Shown here piece after piece: positions 8,958 to 18,775 of a stretch of 48,381 bases of DNA. Numbering within the stretch: the stretch's first letter is position 1; the number at the start of each line of letters is the position of its first letter. Both the position numbers and the translations under genes were made by a program. The DNA is from an uncultured Eubacteriales bacterium (GTDB lineage Bacteria; Bacillota; Clostridia; Christensenellales; Borkfalkiaceae): the NCBI GenBank assembly GCA_949747905.1, contig CATKEF010000056.1:1-48381 (forward strand), written 5' to 3'. The notes beneath the pieces are model-generated. The model was not told the DNA's origin, ran no database searches, and saw nothing but the letters and a program-made list of their open reading frames with translations.

Positions 8958-11030
8958 TTATTGTCGGGTTGCGCAGAGACCGAAAATGACTCTCAGCTTT
9001 CCCAAATCGCAGGCGACGACTTTTACGTCTACGGCGTCGCCCAGTTTATAAGAGTGTTTTCTGCCTTTTAAAAGAAACTTTTCCTCGAAAAACTCGTAAC
9101 CGTCGGGCGGCAAATCTTCCAAAGGTATCAGCCCTTCTATGGAGTTGTCGAGCTCGCAGAAAATTCCGAAAGAGGTAACGCCGGATATCGTGGCGGGATA
9201 TTCCTCGCCCAGACGGTCGGACATATATGCGAGTTTGTAAAGGTCGTCAACTTTTCTTTCCGCCTCGTCGGCGATTCGTTCGCGTTCGGAGCAGTCTATG
9301 CCCGCGTCGTGTGCCGAGCGGGAGTATTTTTCCGCGTTGCCGCCTTTTAATATTTCTTTGAGCGCGCGGTGCACGAATAAATCGGGATATCTGCGGATGG
9401 GAGAGGTGAAGTGACAGTAGCATTCCGAAGCCAGTCCGAAATGCCCGAAGTTTTCCTCCGAATACCTCGCTTTACGCATGGTTCGCAACATAACTTTGTT
9501 TATTACAGAATAATACGGCTTGTCCGCCGAAGCGTTCAATATTTTCTGGAAGTCTGCGGGCTTCGGGTTCTCCGTATCGAACCGTGCATGTGCGCCAAGT
9601 TCTCCGATAAAGGAAAGGAAGGTCGCGGACTTTTCGGGGGCTGGAATTTCGTGAACGCGGTAGAGGCAGGGAGCCTTTTTTGCAGACAGAAATTCGGCGA
9701 CCGCTTCGTTTGCCGAAACCATAAACTGTTCGATTATTCTCTGCGATATTGTCTGTTCGCAGGGTGGAATAACTATTTCTCCGCCGTCGTTTACGTAGAT
9801 ATGCGCTTCTTTAATGTCCATATTTACCGAACCGAGCTTTTTTCGCCTTGCTTCGAGTATAAGACAGAGCCGCTGCATATTCTCAACTGTTTCCCGTATG
9901 TCCGAAAATTTATCGCAAAGCTCCTCGTTTCCTTCGCAAATGGCGGTAACGTCCGGATAAGTCATTTTGTGTCGACTGTTTATAACGCTTTCGCATATTT
10001 CGCAGTCGAGTCTTTTTCCGTTTTTATCGAAACGCATTATGCAGGAAAGCGCGTATCTGTCCTCGCCCTCATTGAGAGAGCAGGCGCCGTTGGAAAGTTC
10101 CTTGGGCAGCATGGGAAGAACACGGTCGGGAAAATATACGCTTGTTCCGCGCCCGTATGCGTTTTTATCGAGTCGCGAGCCGTATTTTACGTAGTGGCTC
10201 ACGTCCGCAATGTGTACGCCGAGAATAAAAGTTTCTCCGTCGACGGACAGAGAAACTCCGTCGTCGATGTCGCGCGTATCCGCTCCGTCGATTGTGAAAA
10301 TCAAGACGTCGCGCAAATCTTTTCGGTTTGATAATTCAATTTTTTCCGCGGCAGCTTTTGCGGCTTCGGCAAGCACGGCTGACGGAAATTCTTCTTCTAG
10401 GGAATAGCTGCGTATTATCGACGTTTCTTCCACGTCCAGATAGCCGCCTTCGCCCAGAACTTCGATAACTTTGCCGCCGGGGGCTTTTCCGTGCGGATAG
10501 GAAGTAATGGAACAGACAACTTTATCGCCGTTTTTTCCTCCGCCCGTAAGAGACAGCGGTATAAATATTTCGGGTTCGCGCGGGTTGTCGGGAACGACGT
10601 ATGCCGCCCGCTTGTTTTTTTCGAGAGTTCCGACGATGTTTTTATTCGAACGTCCGAGAATTTTTACGATGTACGCTTCGTCTTCTGTTCCGCGGACGCG
10701 TGCGGCCAAAACGGTGTCGCCATTATAAGCGCCGTTGACTGCGCGTGCGGGCACAAAGAAATCTTTATTCCCGTTTTCGGGAATTATAAATGCGAATCCG
10801 CGGTCGCTTCCCTGTACGGTCCCCACAAACGCGCCCGCCTGTTCGGGCGTGCAGTAACCGCCATCTCTGTCGCGCATTATAAGTCCGCGGTCGCAAAGCG
10901 AAGTAAGCGCGGCTTTAAAAGCGCTTTTCGACGAGGGTTTTAAATTGAGTTCGAAAAAAATATCGCGGTTTGTGCGAAACGTCAGCTTACCGTTTTTTAT
11001 TCCGTTTAAAATGCTTTGTTCAAGATTCAT
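8958..11030 (-). CDS. rnr: Ribonuclease R
   Basis: RNB domain (IDGADTRDIDDGVSL; FGHFGLASECYCHFTSPIRRYPDLFVHRAL) and C-terminal S1 domain. Confidence 0.97.
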   Translation of the reverse strand: MNLEQSILNGIKNGKLTFRTNRDIFFELNLKPSSKSAFKAALTSLCDRGLIMRDRDGGYCTPEQAGAFVGTVQGSDRGFAFIIPENGNKDFFVPARAVNGAYNGDTVLAARVRGTEDEAYIVKILGRSNKNIVGTLEKNKRAAYVVPDNPREPEIFIPLSLTGGGKNGDKVVCSITSYPHGKAPGGKVIEVLGEGGYLDVEETSIIRSYSLEEEFPSAVLAEAAKAAAEKIELSNRKDLRDVLIFTIDGADTRDIDDGVSLSVDGETFILGVHIADVSHYVKYGSRLDKNAYGRGTSVYFPDRVLPMLPKELSNGACSLNEGEDRYALSCIMRFDKNGKRLDCEICESVINSRHKMTYPDVTAICEGNEELCDKFSDIRETVENMQRLCLILEARRKKLGSVNMDIKEAHIYVNDGGEIVIPPCEQTISQRIIEQFMVSANEAVAEFLSAKKAPCLYRVHEIPAPEKSATFLSFIGELGAHARFDTENPKPADFQKILNASADKPYYSVINKVMLRTMRKARYSEENFGHFGLASECYCHFTSPIRRYPDLFVHRALKEILKGGNAEKYSRSAHDAGIDCSERERIADEAERKVDDLYKLAYMSDRLGEEYPATISGVTSFGIFCELDNSIEGLIPLEDLPPDGYEFFEEKFLLKGRKHSYKLGDAVDVKVVACDLGKLRVIFGLCATRQ

Positions 11031-11043
11031 AATATAAATAAAA

Positions 11044-11063
11044 GCGGCTTAAATCTAAGCCGC
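11044..11063 (-). terminator. Hairpin/terminator-like element between secG and rnr
   Basis: Minus strand GCGGCTTAGATTTAAGCCGC followed by TTTTATTTA. Confidence 0.6.
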
Positions 11064-11084
11064 CTGTGTATAAAATACTTCAGA

Positions 11085-11390
11085 TTAAGGAGCGATAAGC
11101 TGCATAACGTAAACGACGATGGAAAGTACGGCGATTACACCGAGAAGTATCCATGACCATTTTTTGAGCTTATTCTCAATCGAGCGTCCCTTGTTCTTTC
11201 CGAAAAAAGTTTCGCTTGAGGCGGTTATGCCCTGAATTCCGTCCGAATTGCTCTTCTGGAAGAGGACAAGCAGTATGGCGAGAAGCGCCGCTGCGAAGAT
11301 AGCGATAATACATATTGTTACGACAATCCAATAGGCAATGTATTGTGCGTCGTTCATTCCTGCCGACGCGGCTAACATATTGGCAATCAT
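11085..11390 (-). CDS. secG: Preprotein translocase subunit SecG
   Basis: Two TM segments, AILLVLFQKSNSDGIQGITASSETFFGKNKGRS, located upstream of rnr. Confidence 0.92.
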   Translation of the reverse strand: MIANMLAASAGMNDAQYIAYWIVVTICIIAIFAAALLAILLVLFQKSNSDGIQGITASSETFFGKNKGRSIENKLKKWSWILLGVIAVLSIVVYVMQLIAP

Positions 11391-11476
11391 AATTTAACCT
11401 CTGAAAACGAATTTACTAAGAAATTATAACACGGTAAAACTTTTTTTTCAATCAAAAATAACGTCTTTTCGGAAAA

Positions 11477-12454
11477 TTATTCCGATTTTTTTATAAGTGA
11501 CGGTTTTTCTCCGAATTTATTGATTACGAATATGCCGAAACAGACTAAAACGAGCGCGATAAGAGTAAACCAGCTGAATAGCTGTTCGCTTTCCCCGAGG
11601 ATAATCGCCGAGAACAGCGCGCCGAAGAGCGGGTTTGTGCTTTTGAATACGGCGACTTTGGAAACGGGGTTGTATCTGAGAAGAAAGCCCTGCAACGTAA
11701 AGGCGCAGGCGGAAAGAAACGCAAGGTATAAAAGGAGGAATGCGGCGCCCGCGTCGATGTGCGGTATAGTGCCTCCCGCGCACAATCCTATGATTATCAA
11801 AGCTATTCCGCCTATAAAAAACTGGTAGCCGCAAAGCGCGGTGGTGTCTTCGTATTTTGAAAATATCTTGACGAGTCCCGCCGCAATTGCCGACGAAAGC
11901 CCCGAAAAAATCACAAAACCTTCGCCGAGCAATGTGAAATCAAACGAAAAATCACCCCCGAGGTTTATCAGAATAACTCCCCCGAAACCGAGCAGACATC
12001 CTGAGAGTTTTATCAGATTAAACTTTTCAGTTCTGAATATGAAGCAGGCGGAGAGAATCGTGAAGAATACGCCTAGTCCGTTTAATACGGAAGATTTAAC
12101 GCCCGAAACGTTTGAAAGTCCTATATAGAAAAATGTGTATTGCAGCGCGGTTTGGAAAAGTGCGACAAGCATTACCCGCCATATATTGCGGGGTTTGGGG
12201 AATAAAAACCTGCGTTTCAGCGCCGAACCGAACGCTATTACGAGTACTCCCGCCAATGTGAATCTTACCCCTGCAAACAGCATAAGCGAGGGTATGCTTT
12301 CACTGTCTATCCGGAACAGACGGTATCCCGTCTTTACACACGGAAATGCGCTGCCCCAAAGTATACAACAGAAAATTGCGCATATGCACACTATATAATT
12401 TTTGGAAAAAAATTTTTCGGGTTCTTTTATAAGCACAGTATTATTATATTTCAA
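11477..12454 (-). CDS. EamA/DMT family transporter
   Basis: About 10 TM; CCILWGSAFPCVKTGY and internal EamA duplication. Confidence 0.88.
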   Translation of the reverse strand: MKYNNTVLIKEPEKFFSKNYIVCICAIFCCILWGSAFPCVKTGYRLFRIDSESIPSLMLFAGVRFTLAGVLVIAFGSALKRRFLFPKPRNIWRVMLVALFQTALQYTFFYIGLSNVSGVKSSVLNGLGVFFTILSACFIFRTEKFNLIKLSGCLLGFGGVILINLGGDFSFDFTLLGEGFVIFSGLSSAIAAGLVKIFSKYEDTTALCGYQFFIGGIALIIIGLCAGGTIPHIDAGAAFLLLYLAFLSACAFTLQGFLLRYNPVSKVAVFKSTNPLFGALFSAIILGESEQLFSWFTLIALVLVCFGIFVINKFGEKPSLIKKSE

Positions 12455-12741
12455 ATTTGAATTTTAGGCAAATAAAAACTTAGGAGTTTATTTCGCGGTT
12501 ATAATTATTTCGTTATTTTTGAAAAATTAAAACTCAATCGGCGGGATTCCTCGGCTTCGCCTCGGAATGACAAGTAAGTGCCTGAAATGACGAAAGAATT
12601 TTGGGTGACTTGTCCGTCATGATGAGCGTAACGAAACATTGCGCTTTGTGATGATGTATGGATTGCGCAATTAACGAATTAACAGTGCAATTTCTTCGCT
12701 ATCGCTCGGAAATACAGTTTGTCACCGTGAGTTACTTTTTT

Positions 12742-12787
12742 GTCATCCTGAGCGTAGCGAAGGGTTCCTCGCAAAGCTCTGGATGAC
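12742..12787. repeat. 46-bp REP-like palindromic dispersed repeat (copy B)
   Basis: GTCATCCTGAGCGTAGCGAAGGGTTCCTCGCAAAGCTCTGGATGAC. Confidence 0.85.
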
Positions 12788-12927
12788 GAAGGAACTCGGA
12801 CGTTTAGTGCAAAGCCAAAACATCGCTCATTGGGATATGCATATTACACTAAACGAAACAAATAAGGCTTTGTCGTTCCGGGAATTGCGAGGAATCCGTA
12901 GTAAACAAGCAAAAATTGACGTAAAAG

Positions 12928-12951
12928 GCGGCGCAGTTACTGCGCCGCCTT
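12928..12951 (-). terminator. Intrinsic terminator downstream of gpmI
   Basis: GGCGGCGCAG/CTGCGCCGCC hairpin with TTTT on the minus strand. Confidence 0.85.
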
Positions 12952-12969
12952 GACTAACCTGAGAATTAA

Positions 12970-14526
12970 TTATTTTATAAGACTCTTTCCCGTCATTTCC
13001 TCGGGCGCATGCAAACCCATCACCTGCAAAAGAGTGGGTGCGAGGTCCGCAAGTACGCCGTCGGTGCGGAGCGAAACGTTCCTGAATTTATCGGAAACGA
13101 GCACTACGGGAACGGGATTGGTGGTGTGTGCGGTAAAAGGCGAGCCGTCTTCGGCAAGCAGTTTATCCGCATTGCCGTGGTCTGCTGTAAGCAGAGCGGC
13201 GCCGCCCATTTCAAGAATTTTATCGGTGACTTTCTTGACGCACTCGTCGACGGTGTCGACGGCTTTTATCGCCGCAGAAATTACGCCTGTATGTCATACC
13301 ATGTCGCAGTTTGCGTAATTAAGAATTACGACGTCGTATTTGCCGCCGTCAAGTTCTTTGAGAACTCTTTCGGTGACCTCGTAAGCGCTCATTTCAGGTT
13401 GCAGGTCGTATGTCGCAACTTTGGGAGAGGGGATGAGAGCCCTGTCTTCGCCGTCGTTTGGCGTTTCGACCCCGCCGTTGAAAAAGAATGTCACGTGCGC
13501 GTATTTTTCCGTTTCCGCGATTCTCAGCTGTTTTTTGCCGAGTTTCGAGAGATATTCTCCGAGCGTATTGTCCAAAGAAGTTTTGGGGAATGCGATTCCA
13601 AGCCCTTCGAATTCGGCATCGTATACGGTAAAACATACGTAAAGAGGGTTTAAATAACCCGTCTTTCTGTCGAATGCCGTGCCCTTGGGAACGACGAAAT
13701 TTTTCTGCGATACCGCGCGCGTTATTTCTCTTGCGCGGTCGGGACGGAAGTTAAAACAGATTACACTGTCGCCCTCTTCCAAAAGTCCGACGGGTTTTCC
13801 GTCTTCGAAAACTTTTATGGGCTTGATAAATTCGTCGGTCACGCCCGCCGCATAGCTCGCCTCTACCGCTTCGGCGGGAGAAGAAGTTTTTTCTCCATCC
13901 CCGAGGGTGAGCATATCGTACGCCTTTTCCACCCTGTCCCAGTTGTTGTCTCTGTCCATAGCATAATATCTGCCGCAAACAGAGGCGATTTTACCTGTTC
14001 CGATTTTATTCATTTCAGCCTGTAAGTCACGGATAAAACCCGCGCCCGAAGTAGGGGATACGTCTCTGCCGTCCATAAAGCAGTGTACGTACACTTCTTT
14101 GAGCCCGCGCATTTTCGCCATTTCCAAAAGCGCATAGAGATGGGTTATATGACTGTGCACGCCGCCGTCGGATAAAAGTCCGTAAAGATGCAGTTTTTTG
14201 CCGTTGACTTTCGCGCCGTCCATCGCTTTTACGAGAACGGGGTTTTTAAAGAAATCTCCGTCCGCAATCGCTTTCGTGATTTTCGTCAAATCCTGATAGA
14301 CTATTCTGCCTGCGCCCATATTCAGATGACCGACTTCGCTGTTGCCCATCTGCCCGTCGGGAAGACCGACGCTCATTCCGCTTGCGCCGAGAGTGGCGGA
14401 AGGGTAATTTTTTAAAAGCGCGTTAACGTTTTTGCTGCCGCTGAGCGCTATCGCGTTGCCTTTGTCGGCTTCGGCAAGTCCGTAGCCGTCCATGATAATT
14501 ATTGCGTAAGGAATTTTTTTATCCAT
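12970..14526 (-). pseudogene. gpmI: 2,3-bisphosphoglycerate-independent phosphoglycerate mutase interrupted by in-frame TGA
   Basis: ORF 13294-14526 ends ...NYANCDMV*; the same frame continues HTGVISAAIKAVDTVDECVKKVTDKILEMGGAALLTADHGNADK...; TGA at 13294-13296 (plus strand tca). No frame change is needed to join the two parts. Confidence 0.85.
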
Positions 14527-14535
14527 ATGATAACC

Positions 14536-15282
14536 TTATTTGTTGTAGTTTACGATTGCCGCGAAATCGGTTTTCAAAGAAGCTCCGCCTATGAGTCCGC
14601 CGTCGATGTCGGGCTGAGCCATAAGTCCCTTGCAGTTTCCCGCGTTCATGCTTCCGCCGTATTGGATGACAATCTTCTCCGCGCACTTCGGGCAGAAGAG
14701 CTCGCCTATCGTTTTGCGGATGAACGCAATAGTTTCCTGAGCCTGAGCGTCCGTTGCCGTTCTGCCGGTGCCGATAGCCCATACCGGTTCGTATGCTATG
14801 ACGACTTTCGTAACGTCGTCAACGTTTGCAAGTCCCGTTTTAAGTTGACGGTACAATACTTCGTTTGTTTTGTCCGTTTCGCGCTCTTCGAGCGTTTCAC
14901 CGATGCATACTATGGGGGTGATTCCCGCTTCTAGTGCGGTGAGCGTACGTTTGTTTACGCTTTCGTCGGTCTCACCGAAGTACTGCCTTCTTTCGCTATG
15001 CCCGATAATCGCGTATTCTACGCCGTACTCTTTGAGCATATCCGCTGAAATTTCTCCGGTATATGCGCCGCTTTTAGCCCAGTGCACGTTTTCCGCTCCG
15101 ATTTTTATATTGGAGCCCGCCGCTGTTTTTACCATCTCGGGTATAAGTATCGCGGGAACGCAGAGGGCTACGTCGCAATCTGCGTTTTCAACGAGGGGTT
15201 TCAACTCTTCTATGAGTTTTTTGCCGCTTGCCGCGGTCATATTCATTTTCCAGTTTCCTGCTATAAAAGGTTTTCTGTTCAT
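14536..15282 (-). CDS. tpiA: Triosephosphate isomerase
   Basis: MNRKPFIAGNWKMNMT; AYEPVWAIGTG; IGHSERRQYFGE. Confidence 0.98.
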   Translation of the reverse strand: MNRKPFIAGNWKMNMTAASGKKLIEELKPLVENADCDVALCVPAILIPEMVKTAAGSNIKIGAENVHWAKSGAYTGEISADMLKEYGVEYAIIGHSERRQYFGETDESVNKRTLTALEAGITPIVCIGETLEERETDKTNEVLYRQLKTGLANVDDVTKVVIAYEPVWAIGTGRTATDAQAQETIAFIRKTIGELFCPKCAEKIVIQYGGSMNAGNCKGLMAQPDIDGGLIGGASLKTDFAAIVNYNK

Positions 15283-15335
15283 ATTTTTATCTCCGAATAA
15301 AGGGCGGTAGACCCGCCCTTGAATTTTTATATGGT

Positions 15336-16646
15336 TTATTTCTTTTCGTTGAGGCAGGCGATGCCGGGAAGAACTTTGCCTTCGAAGAGTTCGAGAGACG
15401 CGCCGCCGCCGGTTGAAATGTGGGTCATTTTATCGGCAAAACCAAGTTGCTGTACTGCTGCTGCACTGTCGCCGCCGCCGATAATGGTGGTGCATTTTCC
15501 GTAAACGGATGCGAGCGCTTCCGCAACCGCTATCGTGCCTTTTGCGAGCGTGGGGTTTTCGAAAACGCCCATAGGACCGTTCCATATGACGGCTTTCGCT
15601 TCTGCGATTTTTTCCGCGTAGAGTTTTCTCGTCTTTTCGCCAATGTCCATACCCATTTTATTTGCGGGAATTTTATCCGCGTCAACCGTTTCTACGTCTA
15701 TTTCCGCGTCTATGGGGTCGGGGAAAGAAGCCGCGACCACTGCGTCTACGGGAAGAAGGAGTTCTTTGCCCGCTTTTTCGGCTTTGGTCATCATTTCTTT
15801 GCAGTAGTCGATTTTCTCTTCGTCGAGAAGGGAAGTACCTACTTCGTAGCCTTTGGCTTTAAGGAAGGTATAAGCCATTCCGCCGCCTATAATAAGCGTG
15901 TCGCATTTTTCGAGGAGGTTGGATATTACGTTGAGCTTATCGGCAACTTTCGCACCGCCGAGAATAGCCACGAACGGGCGTTTGGGATTTTCCAGCGTAT
16001 CAGCCATAACTTCGAGTTCTTTTTCGATAAGGAAACCGCAGACGGCAGTCTTGATGATACCGTATTCGACGATAGCAGCGGTGGAGGCGTGCGAACGGTG
16101 AGCCGTGCCGAAAGCGTCGTTAACGTAGATTTCCGCGTCGTAAGCGAGAGCCTTGCAGAAATTCTCGTCTTTCTTTTCCTCTTCCCAGTGGAAACGGAGG
16201 TTTTCTATAAGAACGGCTTCGCCGTCTTTGAGTGCGTCGCGCTTTGCTTTGGCGTCGGGACCGATTACGTCGGAAGCGAAAACAACTTTACCGCCGAGAA
16301 GTTCGGCAAGTCTTTTCGCCACGGGCGCTAGGGTGAGCTTTTCAGGCTCGTCCTTTTTCGCTTTTTCTATTATTGCTTCGGCGGTGGTTTCGCCCGCGTC
16401 AACCTTTTTCTTGTCTTTTTTATTGAGTTTTACTTCTTCGGAAAAAATGGAGTGGGGCTTGCCCATGTGCGAGCAGAGGGTAACGCGCGCGCCGTTTTCG
16501 AGCAGATATTTTATGGTGGGCAAAGCACCTTTTATTCTGTTCTCGTCGGTGATAACGCCGTCTTTCATCGGAACGTTGAAATCGCAACGCACAAGAACCT
16601 TTTTGCCTTTGAGGTTTTTAAGGTCTTTTACGGACATTTTGTTCAT
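15336..16646 (-). CDS. pgk: Phosphoglycerate kinase
   Basis: [26 protein letters not shown]-like segment; [30 protein letters not shown]. Confidence 0.98.
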   Translation of the reverse strand: MNKMSVKDLKNLKGKKVLVRCDFNVPMKDGVITDENRIKGALPTIKYLLENGARVTLCSHMGKPHSIFSEEVKLNKKDKKKVDAGETTAEAIIEKAKKDEPEKLTLAPVAKRLAELLGGKVVFASDVIGPDAKAKRDALKDGEAVLIENLRFHWEEEKKDENFCKALAYDAEIYVNDAFGTAHRSHASTAAIVEYGIIKTAVCGFLIEKELEVMADTLENPKRPFVAILGGAKVADKLNVISNLLEKCDTLIIGGGMAYTFLKAKGYEVGTSLLDEEKIDYCKEMMTKAEKAGKELLLPVDAVVAASFPDPIDAEIDVETVDADKIPANKMGMDIGEKTRKLYAEKIAEAKAVIWNGPMGVFENPTLAKGTIAVAEALASVYGKCTTIIGGGDSAAAVQQLGFADKMTHISTGGGASLELFEGKVLPGIACLNEKK

Positions 16647-16880
16647 AGTTGTAAACTCCTTCGGATTTAAATATTTTTTTACTTAATCATTATAGAATAC
16701 CTCGACGGAAAAGTCAATGAAATTTATAATTAAGTACAGACCAAAATATCCTTAAAGCGCATTTTTAAAATGTTGATTTTATATGATTCGAAGCATAAAA
16801 AATGTTCGGAATATTTGATTGTATTGTCGGCTGAAAAGTGGTATAATCTAAATAACGATTCAACGGTTCAGGAAATTAAT

Positions 16881-17732
16881 ATGAAAATTTGCGTTGCGGG
16901 TCTCGGAATAATAGGCGGCTCTTTATCTCTGGCGTTAAAGCGCGCCGGATATGAGGTTGACGGCTGTAATCGTTCCGCGTTACCCCTTGAATATGCTTTG
17001 AATAATGCAATTATCGACCGTAAAGCGGAAGATTTACTAAGTTACGATTTTGTGTTCGTCGCCCTTCCGCCGAAAGCAACCCTGGAATTTATTAACGGCA
17101 ACGTTTTCAAGGACGGGGCGATTGTTTCCGATATTTGCGGCGTAAAAAAGTTTGTGGAAGACGGCGTTTTCTCCCGTCCCCGGAATTTCCGTTTTGTCGG
17201 CTGCCATCCTATGGCGGGTAAAGAGGTCTCGGGCATAGAAAACGCGTGCGCCGACCTTTTCGACGGTGCGAGTATGATAATAACGAAAAACGCGTTTACG
17301 GACGGAGCCGCTTATGAAACGGTGAAAAAGCTCGTTGCGGAAATGGGGTTCGGCACGATAGTGGAATGCTCCGCGGAAATTCACGACAGAAAAATAGCTT
17401 ACACGTCCCAGCTTGCGCACGTTCTGTCCAACGCATACGTCAAAGACGGAGAGATAGACTGTTGCCTCGGCTTTACTGGCGGAAGTTTTCAGGATATGAC
17501 GAGAATTGCGGGTGTCGACGAAAACATGTGGGCGGAATTATTTATGGAAAACAGCAGCAACGTTTCGGAAAAAATCGGAACATTAACGGCATCTCTTAAC
17601 GAAATCAAGTGTGCGATTGACGACGGCGACGGTGAAAAACTCCGCGAAGTTCTCGCCCGCGGCAGGGTGTTGTACGAAGAGAGCAAAAAAACAGTTCAAA
17701 ACTCCGATATTTTTATTACAAAATTGAAGTAA
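16881..17732 (+). CDS. tyrA: Prephenate dehydrogenase
   Basis: MKICVAGLGIIGGSLSLALKRAGYEV Rossmann motif; GCHPMAGKEVSGIENA. Start adjusted from the track (16770) to 16881. Confidence 0.92.
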   Translation: MKICVAGLGIIGGSLSLALKRAGYEVDGCNRSALPLEYALNNAIIDRKAEDLLSYDFVFVALPPKATLEFINGNVFKDGAIVSDICGVKKFVEDGVFSRPRNFRFVGCHPMAGKEVSGIENACADLFDGASMIITKNAFTDGAAYETVKKLVAEMGFGTIVECSAEIHDRKIAYTSQLAHVLSNAYVKDGEIDCCLGFTGGSFQDMTRIAGVDENMWAELFMENSSNVSEKIGTLTASLNEIKCAIDDGDGEKLREVLARGRVLYEESKKTVQNSDIFITKLK

Positions 17733-17759
17733 TTTTTTTAAAAATATGTTATACTCATT

Positions 17760-18134
17760 ATGAAGTGCGAAATAACTTTTGACAACGGAAGTCCTGACGG
17801 ATGTTTTTTATCGATTGGAGAACTGGAAATATCGGATAATTCGTTCTCTCTTACCTATGAAACGGACGGGGATAAATGCTTCCTGTCGTATTCCGACGGC
17901 AAGGTTTTTAACCGCCGCCGCGGAAGCGTGGCGCTCGATATGCGTTTTTCCGAAGGCGAAGAGACATCCTGTTCTCTGGGCGACGACGGACTTTGCGGGA
18001 CTTTTCCCGTTTATACGAAAAAAATTCTGCTTGCGAAAACAGGCGGGGGAATAAATTTAAAACTTATTTACAATATCGGCGGGGAAGATTTTACGCTTGA
18101 AATCACCGCCGCGGTAATTCAGGAGAAAAGATGA
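17760..18134 (+). CDS. DUF1934 (YwiB-like, lipocalin-like) protein
   Basis: 124 aa; pattern ...YETDGDKCFLSYSDGKVFNRRRGSVALDMRFSEGEETSC...FPVYTKKI...GGGINLKLIYNIGGE. Confidence 0.65.
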   Translation: MKCEITFDNGSPDGCFLSIGELEISDNSFSLTYETDGDKCFLSYSDGKVFNRRRGSVALDMRFSEGEETSCSLGDDGLCGTFPVYTKKILLAKTGGGINLKLIYNIGGEDFTLEITAAVIQEKR

Positions 18135-18775
18135 AAATAGAGTATCTCGGTCATTCATGTTTCAAACTCACGGAGAGTACGGGCACATCCGTTGTTTGCG
18201 ACCCGTATTCCGCGGAGATTGGCTATCCGATGCCCGAAGTTTCGGCGGATGCGGTTACGCTTTCCCACCGCCATTACGACCATGACGCGGCTTTCTCTGT
18301 CGGCGGCGGTCCCGTCGTCATAGACGGTGAGAGCGGTCACGACCTGCCGGGCGTCGAAATCAATTCGATAAAGAGTTTTCATGACGAGTGCCGCGGAAAA
18401 AAACGCGGAGAGAATATTATTTTCAAGTTCAGAATGGACGGCATAGACGTCTGTCATCTCGGCGATTTGGGAGAGGCTTGTTCGTCCGACTTGATAGAGA
18501 CGATTTTACCCGTCAACGTTCTGCTTATTCCGGTTGGTGGAAATTATACTATTGACGCGGAAATGGCTAAGGAATACGTCGACAGGATAATGCCGGACAT
18601 AGTTATACCCATGCATTACAGAACGAAAGACTGCAGGCTGGATATAGACAAAGTCGACGAGTTTACAGATTTGTTCGACGAGGAGTTCGTGGAGGAACGC
18701 GAAGAAAATTCCATAGAACTTTCCAGAAGCGATTTGAACGGCGAGACGAAAATTATAGTACTGAGGAAAACGTGA
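18131..18775 (+). CDS. MBL-fold (UlaG-like) metal-dependent hydrolase
   Basis: MKIEYLGHSCFKL; LSHRHYDHD; DVCHLGDLG; PMHYRTKD. Confidence 0.9.
   Translation: MKIEYLGHSCFKLTESTGTSVVCDPYSAEIGYPMPEVSADAVTLSHRHYDHDAAFSVGGGPVVIDGESGHDLPGVEINSIKSFHDECRGKKRGENIIFKFRMDGIDVCHLGDLGEACSSDLIETILPVNVLLIPVGGNYTIDAEMAKEYVDRIMPDIVIPMHYRTKDCRLDIDKVDEFTDLFDEEFVEEREENSIELSRSDLNGETKIIVLRKT

Noticed and set aside
9411-10331. 306-aa plus-strand ORF antisense to rnr
   Set aside because: Shadow ORF; rnr on the other strand is complete and conserved.
13294-13296. Genome-wide UGA=Gly recoding (code 25) as explanation of the gpmI stop
   Set aside because: Several intact genes in this window terminate properly at TGA (e.g. 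speE, nspC, the 4750-6183 protease), so a global recoding is not supported.
13294-13296. Selenocysteine insertion at the gpmI TGA
   Set aside because: The position is a conserved Gly in iPGM, not a Cys/Sec site, and I saw no obvious SECIS-like hairpin immediately downstream.
15420-16331. 303-aa plus-strand ORF antisense to pgk
   Set aside because: Shadow ORF of a conserved glycolytic gene.
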